Source: Calditrichia bacterium (lineage in GTDB: Bacteria > Calditrichota > Calditrichia > RBG-13-44-9 > J075). Taken from it: a DNA stretch of 64,000 nucleotides. The position numbers and the translations under genes are program-made. Location of the stretch: assembly GCA_028284905.1 (NCBI GenBank), contig JANQQU010000090.1:32232-96231 (forward strand). The letters are read 5' to 3'. This document shows, piece after piece, positions 59,775-64,000 of this stretch; the stretch's first letter is position 1, and every line of letters begins with the position of its first letter. The notes beneath the pieces are model-generated. The model was not told where the DNA came from, made no database searches, and worked only from the letters and a program-made list of their open reading frames with translations.

Positions 59775-60200
59775 ATGCGATATTCAATATCGAAAGCGGA
59801 TGCTGAATTTAAGAACAAGTTCGAAGCCTGCGAAATTGCCGCCGGTGGATTCAATCATGAAGCCCACATTCGTCTGGCCTATATTTACCTTGCGGAGAAT
59901 GATTCTGAGTCTTCCGTTGACTTAATGCGGACATCCCTAAAACGCTTTCTGGAGCATAATAATGTCGAGCCAACGAAATATCATGAAACGCTGACAAAGG
60001 CCTGGATTTTAGCCGTCTATCATTTTATGAATAAAACCGGACGCTGCACCTCTGCTCGGGAGCTCATTGACCGGCATTCGGAAATGCTCGACACAAAAAT
60101 CATGATGTCCCACTACTCCGCGGATGTGCTTTTTACGGATGCAGCGCGGGAAACATTTGTTGAACCTAATCTTGATCCAATTCCCAGATATGATAACTAA
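59775..60200 (+). CDS. Conserved protein of unknown function
   Basis: GGGAGG RBS, FNHEAHIRLAYIYL. Confidence 0.6.
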   Translation: MRYSISKADAEFKNKFEACEIAAGGFNHEAHIRLAYIYLAENDSESSVDLMRTSLKRFLEHNNVEPTKYHETLTKAWILAVYHFMNKTGRCTSARELIDRHSEMLDTKIMMSHYSADVLFTDAARETFVEPNLDPIPRYDN

Positions 60201-60365
60201 TTCGTCAAGATCACTCGCTGCATCAAATTATTCAGAATAGCTGGTTTCCCTTTGAAATTTGCGGGAAAAATTCTATTTTCAGGTTATAATTTTGTGATGG
60301 TACATTATCTGCGTTTTATCCTTTCTACCATCCGTAGAATGACTTTTAAACGAGTCTCCAGTTAA

Positions 60366-60779
60366 ATGACGTTTGCAGAATTTAAACAACATTTCCGGCA
60401 ACTGTTTCTTGCGCAAAATGATGTCTGCGGAGTCTGCATTGTTGGCTCCTATGCGCGTGGGGATCAGCATGTAGGATCGGATATTGATGCAGTGGTATTT
60501 TGTGCTGACCCAAACAAATACATCACCAATCGCTCCTGGCTGGATGCTTTTGGGAGCGCACGAGAAGTTCGTTCTGAACAATGGGGGCCTGTGCAAACAC
60601 TTCGAACTTTTCTAGAAAGCGGTCTGGAAATCGAATTCAATTTCAGCACTATTTCCTGGGCCGATATACCGGTTGATCCCGGCACCCGGCGAGTCGTCGC
60701 TGAAGGATTCGAGATATTGTATGACCCTACCGGGCAACTGATAAAATTAAAAGAAGCAGTGCTAGGCGAAATTAAATAA
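60366..60779 (+). CDS. Nucleotidyltransferase domain-containing protein
   Basis: GSYARGDQHVGSDIDAVVF (GSxxRGxxxxxSDID) motif. Confidence 0.88.
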   Translation: MTFAEFKQHFRQLFLAQNDVCGVCIVGSYARGDQHVGSDIDAVVFCADPNKYITNRSWLDAFGSAREVRSEQWGPVQTLRTFLESGLEIEFNFSTISWADIPVDPGTRRVVAEGFEILYDPTGQLIKLKEAVLGEIK

Positions 60780-60813
60780 CCGATGCTCAGCGGGTGCTCA
60801 AAAAAAGGAAAAG

Positions 60814-61737
60814 ATGATGGCATCGTCAGGTGAAGAAAAAAGAGTAATCAGCAGCTCAAATCAGGCAGAAGCACCGTCTCAGAACGCCGGGGCTACTGTT
60901 GTCTCATACAGAAAAATTGACTGTCCGAACTGTCGCAGTGATCAATATGAGCACTTCATTACCGGGAAGGAACTGGTGACTTATCAGCACTATAAAAAGC
61001 TGGAAGGGTTCGGGCAAATCAATTATGTGCGTTGTAAGGCCTGTGGGCTTATTTATTCCAATCCCCGGCTGGTTTATACCAACACCACCCTGAATAATAT
61101 ATCGCCAACCCATGTGGAGCGCCGCCGGAAGCGCAATCAACCCTTTCAGGAAAAACTGCTGAGAAAGAAGGCGAAAATGCTCGAAACAATTGTCAACATT
61201 CTCGGGGAGCGCCGCGGGCAATTTCTGGAAGTTGGCTGCGGACTGGGATACGCCCTGGTGGCGGCAAGAGATCAGGGCTTTGAGGTTGTTGCCACGGAAT
61301 TATACCCGGGATATATTGAGATCTGCCGCGCACAAGGGTTCAATGTTATTCCCGGTAATGTTCATAGTATTCCTTTTCCGGACAGATCCTGCGATGTCGT
61401 TTTTCTCGATGATGTGCTCGAACATCTTGATCAACCCTTTGACTTTCTCGATGAAGTCAGCCGGGTGCTTAAGCCGGGGGGCGTCGCCTTTCTGCACACC
61501 TGGGTGATCGACGAACCAACGACGGTGCAGGCGGGATTCGGCGAGGATTGGCGATTGGATACCAATCTTGATCTCACCGCGCACACAACGATTTTCCCAA
61601 CGCCATTGCTGCTGGCGCAATGCGTCCGCAGAGGATTAATCCCCTTGCCCGAAAAAACCTTTAGCTGGCCACCGAGTTTTGAACGGCCGGAGGAAAATTC
61701 CATAAAATTCTGCGGCTTCTATACCCGCAAAGAATAA
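60814..61737 (+). CDS. Class I SAM-dependent methyltransferase with N-terminal zinc-ribbon-like motif
   Basis: CPNCRS...CKACGLIYSNPRL; FLEVGCGLGYALVAARDQGF; DVVFLDDVLEHLDQP. Confidence 0.93.
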   Translation: MMASSGEEKRVISSSNQAEAPSQNAGATVVSYRKIDCPNCRSDQYEHFITGKELVTYQHYKKLEGFGQINYVRCKACGLIYSNPRLVYTNTTLNNISPTHVERRRKRNQPFQEKLLRKKAKMLETIVNILGERRGQFLEVGCGLGYALVAARDQGFEVVATELYPGYIEICRAQGFNVIPGNVHSIPFPDRSCDVVFLDDVLEHLDQPFDFLDEVSRVLKPGGVAFLHTWVIDEPTTVQAGFGEDWRLDTNLDLTAHTTIFPTPLLLAQCVRRGLIPLPEKTFSWPPSFERPEENSIKFCGFYTRKE

Positions 61738-61798
61738 AAGCGTTGGGGTTGAGTGCTAAGGAATTGATTCTGTTGAAATTGCGGGCTTTGTTCTTGTT

Positions 61799-61843
61799 GC
61801 CCATTTGCCCATTTGCCCATTTGCAAATTTACAAATGGGCAAA
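61799..61843. repeat. Intergenic palindromic repeat, copy 2, with three tandem CCCATTTG units
   Basis: GCCCATTTGCCCATTTGCCCATTTGCAAATTTACAAATGGGCAAA; shares TTTGCAAATTTACAAATGGGCAAA with copy 1. Confidence 0.7.
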
Positions 61844-61937
61844 AAACGTTGTTGGTTAATTAAATGAATAATTTCTTCACTGACTTATCCGTTATTAATA
61901 CAAATATTGGCAAAGCTGAGACGCTTATTGGAGGCGA

Positions 61938-62573
61938 ATGAGTTTCAAATTTGGCATTATGGATTTCTTTGGATATACACTGCCCGGCATGGTATATCTG
62001 GGAATGTTTTTATATTTCTATACGATCTATTATCCGATTGAAGATTTATCGGTGTTTAATGAGTTTTTTAAGCTCTCCTCGTTTATTCTTTTTTTTATGC
62101 TGGCATTTCTGGTCGGGCAGATAATGCAGTCCTTTACCGGAAAAATCTGGGGGAGATTTGTAAAGGGACGGGAAATCCGTGAAAACGAATACCATAATTT
62201 AAAGCGCACAAATCCCAATCTGGAGATCACTTTCCAGCCCGATCAGGTTTTTGTGCTGCAGGCATTTATCCGCAAGCATAATCCTGAGCATGTCGCGGAA
62301 ATTGCCTGGTTTAACGCCTTGCGAATCATGATGATAAATATCAGCTTCGCATTCTGTTTGCTTTTTATCTTCGAACTTCAATATTTTTTTTCCGCCGGTT
62401 TCCTGTGGCTTCATCTGATTGTTGCCATCCTCTCGCTCTTTATTGCCTACATTACTTTCGACCGCAGCAAGCTCTATTATCGCATCGTATTTAAAACGGT
62501 TTTTGAAACCGCTGCCGGTTTTGCCGTCGACATTGGGAACTTTGTGAAACATAAACCCGTGCAAAATTCGTAA
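61938..62573 (+). CDS. Membrane protein of unknown function
   Basis: Four hydrophobic segments; GGAGGCGA RBS. Confidence 0.65.
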   Translation: MSFKFGIMDFFGYTLPGMVYLGMFLYFYTIYYPIEDLSVFNEFFKLSSFILFFMLAFLVGQIMQSFTGKIWGRFVKGREIRENEYHNLKRTNPNLEITFQPDQVFVLQAFIRKHNPEHVAEIAWFNALRIMMINISFAFCLLFIFELQYFFSAGFLWLHLIVAILSLFIAYITFDRSKLYYRIVFKTVFETAAGFAVDIGNFVKHKPVQNS

Positions 62574-62665
62574 CAGATGATAGTTTAACTATCGCTTGAG
62601 CGGGATGAGCCGGGCGTTGCCTGCCGCTGAATCGTTGCGATCTGATGTTTACGAAAGGGGTGTTT

Positions 62666-63847
62666 ATGTATTTTTCTGCGACCAAGTTTTCTGTGAATTT
62701 TAGTTTCCGATCGATGATTTCATTGCTGTTAATCCTGTTTTTCTCAACCATGCTTGCCGGGGAAGAAAGCTTCGTTAAAACCTTCGGGGGAAATGGCGCC
62801 GACCGGGGCATTCACATCATTCAGGCTTCCGATGGCAATTTTATAATTGTCGGCAATACAACAGTTGAAGGGAAAAAACTGGATGTCTTTCTCCTGAAGT
62901 GCAATATCGCCGGCGATACATTATGGACGCGCACCTATGGCGGCAGCGAAGAGGATAATGGCTGGAGCGTGAAGGAGACTGCCGATAAGGGATTTATCAT
63001 CGTTGGCTTTACCCAAAGTTACGGCGCCGGTCAGGATGATGTTCTTCTCCTCAAAGTCGATGCAAACGGCCAGCAGCAATGGCAGAAGACCATCGGTGGC
63101 GCCGGCGAAGATATCGGCTGGTCGATTGCGATAAATGAGGACCAGGGATATACCATCGCTGCCCAGACCAACAGCGTTGGTAATGGCGATCTCGATGCTT
63201 ACCTGATACGGACGGATGCCAATGGCGATACCTTATGGACCAAAGCCTTTGGCGGGCCGCAAGTCGACCGGGTGTTCTCGCTGGGGATCGCCGATGACGG
63301 CAGCATTCTCCTCGCGGGCATCACCTACTCCTTTGGCGCCGGCGACCGCGATGCTTATCTGTTGAAAACCGATAAAACCGGTGAGTTGCTTTGGCAAAAG
63401 ACCTATGGTGGCCCCGGCTATGATAATGCCCATGCAGTTATCGTGAATGATAGGAATGAAATTATTTTGACCGGCTACGGCGATTATTGGGGGAATATCG
63501 GAAATACAGATATTTTCCTGAAAAAAATTGCGCTGGATGGAGAAGAGCAATGGACGCAAAGCTACGGCGGTCCCGCGAATGACCGGGCAATGACTGTCTA
63601 TCAAACAAATGATGGCTATGTGCTCACCGGTTTTACCCGCAGTTACGGGCAGGGCCACTGGGATGCTTATACTTTACAAACAAATACAAGCGGTGATTCT
63701 TTGCAGATGAATACCTTTGGAGGCCCGGCGCCCGATTTTGGATATGATATCATTGAAAGTAGCGAGGGCGATTTTTGGGTGACCGGTTGGACCCACAATT
63801 TCGGGCAACCGGAAGGAGGCTTGTTGTTGATTAAGACAGCAAAATAA
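62666..63847 (+). CDS. Secreted protein made of seven ~51-residue propeller-like repeats
   Basis: Repeated TYGGxxxDxGWSV...GFIIVGFT.SYGAG..DAYLLKTDxxGxxxWxK units. Confidence 0.85.
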   Translation: MYFSATKFSVNFSFRSMISLLLILFFSTMLAGEESFVKTFGGNGADRGIHIIQASDGNFIIVGNTTVEGKKLDVFLLKCNIAGDTLWTRTYGGSEEDNGWSVKETADKGFIIVGFTQSYGAGQDDVLLLKVDANGQQQWQKTIGGAGEDIGWSIAINEDQGYTIAAQTNSVGNGDLDAYLIRTDANGDTLWTKAFGGPQVDRVFSLGIADDGSILLAGITYSFGAGDRDAYLLKTDKTGELLWQKTYGGPGYDNAHAVIVNDRNEIILTGYGDYWGNIGNTDIFLKKIALDGEEQWTQSYGGPANDRAMTVYQTNDGYVLTGFTRSYGQGHWDAYTLQTNTSGDSLQMNTFGGPAPDFGYDIIESSEGDFWVTGWTHNFGQPEGGLLLIKTAK

Positions 63848-63924
63848 TTTAAGCATATAATATTGTTAATGCTGATTATTTTTTTGGCTGTCATCGCCCC
63901 GAAGTAACTATATTTGAAAAAAAG

Positions 63925-63981
63925 ATACCTCCTTGCCATATTAAAAGAACTCATCAATTAAGGTCATGGTCAAGGAGGTAT
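63925..63981. promoter_or_regulatory. Long hairpin overlapping a Shine-Dalgarno
   Basis: ATACCTCCTTGCCAT / ATGG(T)CAAGGAGGTAT; 11-bp perfect arms extended by 4 bp across a 1-nt bulge. Confidence 0.5.
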
Positions 63982-63982
63982 A

Positions 63983-64000
63983 GTGAAAGCTTATAAAAAG
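63983..64000 (+). CDS. Possible start of the next gene, truncated by window edge
   Basis: AAGGAGGT then GTG AAA GCT TAT AAA AAG; spacing of 3 nt is short. Confidence 0.3.

Noticed and set aside
1-64000. CRISPR arrays, rRNA or tRNA genes, transposases, toxin-antitoxin or known defence islands
   Set aside because: None recognised on either strand; the RHH-like gene at 59460 has no identifiable toxin partner, since the next gene does not resemble a known toxin family.

Overview
The window is a gene-dense chromosomal segment, about 60 CDS, mostly on the + strand. It probably comes from a Calditrichota, KSB1 or Bacteroidota-like bacterium: one secreted LamG protein carries a C-terminal YPNPFNP sorting domain, and there is a hybrid two-component/AraC sensor and a DUF6090 protein. 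Taxonomy is an inference. I recognised no rRNA, tRNA, CRISPR array, transposase or prophage. The content is accessory or housekeeping metabolism: hydrolases, several serine beta-lactamase/PBP-fold enzymes (class A-, C- and D-like), a hemG-hemH-LD-carboxypeptidase run, a P450 neighbourhood with a condensation-fold acyltransferase and a prenyltransferase-like protein, a PL7 alginate lyase beside a stand-alone sensor propeller, three tandem tail-collar (Mdp-like) genes, an NYN-LOTUS protein, and several SAM methyltransferases. Items most worth a second look: (i) an exact A_AAA_AAC slippery heptamer followed by TAA, joined in the -1 frame to the membrane anchor of a CocE-like hydrolase; (ii) a P450 whose I-helix Thr is replaced (GSRDAV in place of AGxETT); (iii) a perfect 13-bp palindrome in front of a small RHH-like gene; (iv) two apparently internally deleted methyltransferase genes; (v) a membrane protein with HEGAH and AGP motifs resembling a site-2 protease; (vi) several intergenic palindromic repeats and MITE-like hairpins; (vii) a long hairpin that would sequester a strong Shine-Dalgarno at the right edge. 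All calls are by eye from the sequence and supplied translations; no searches were run.
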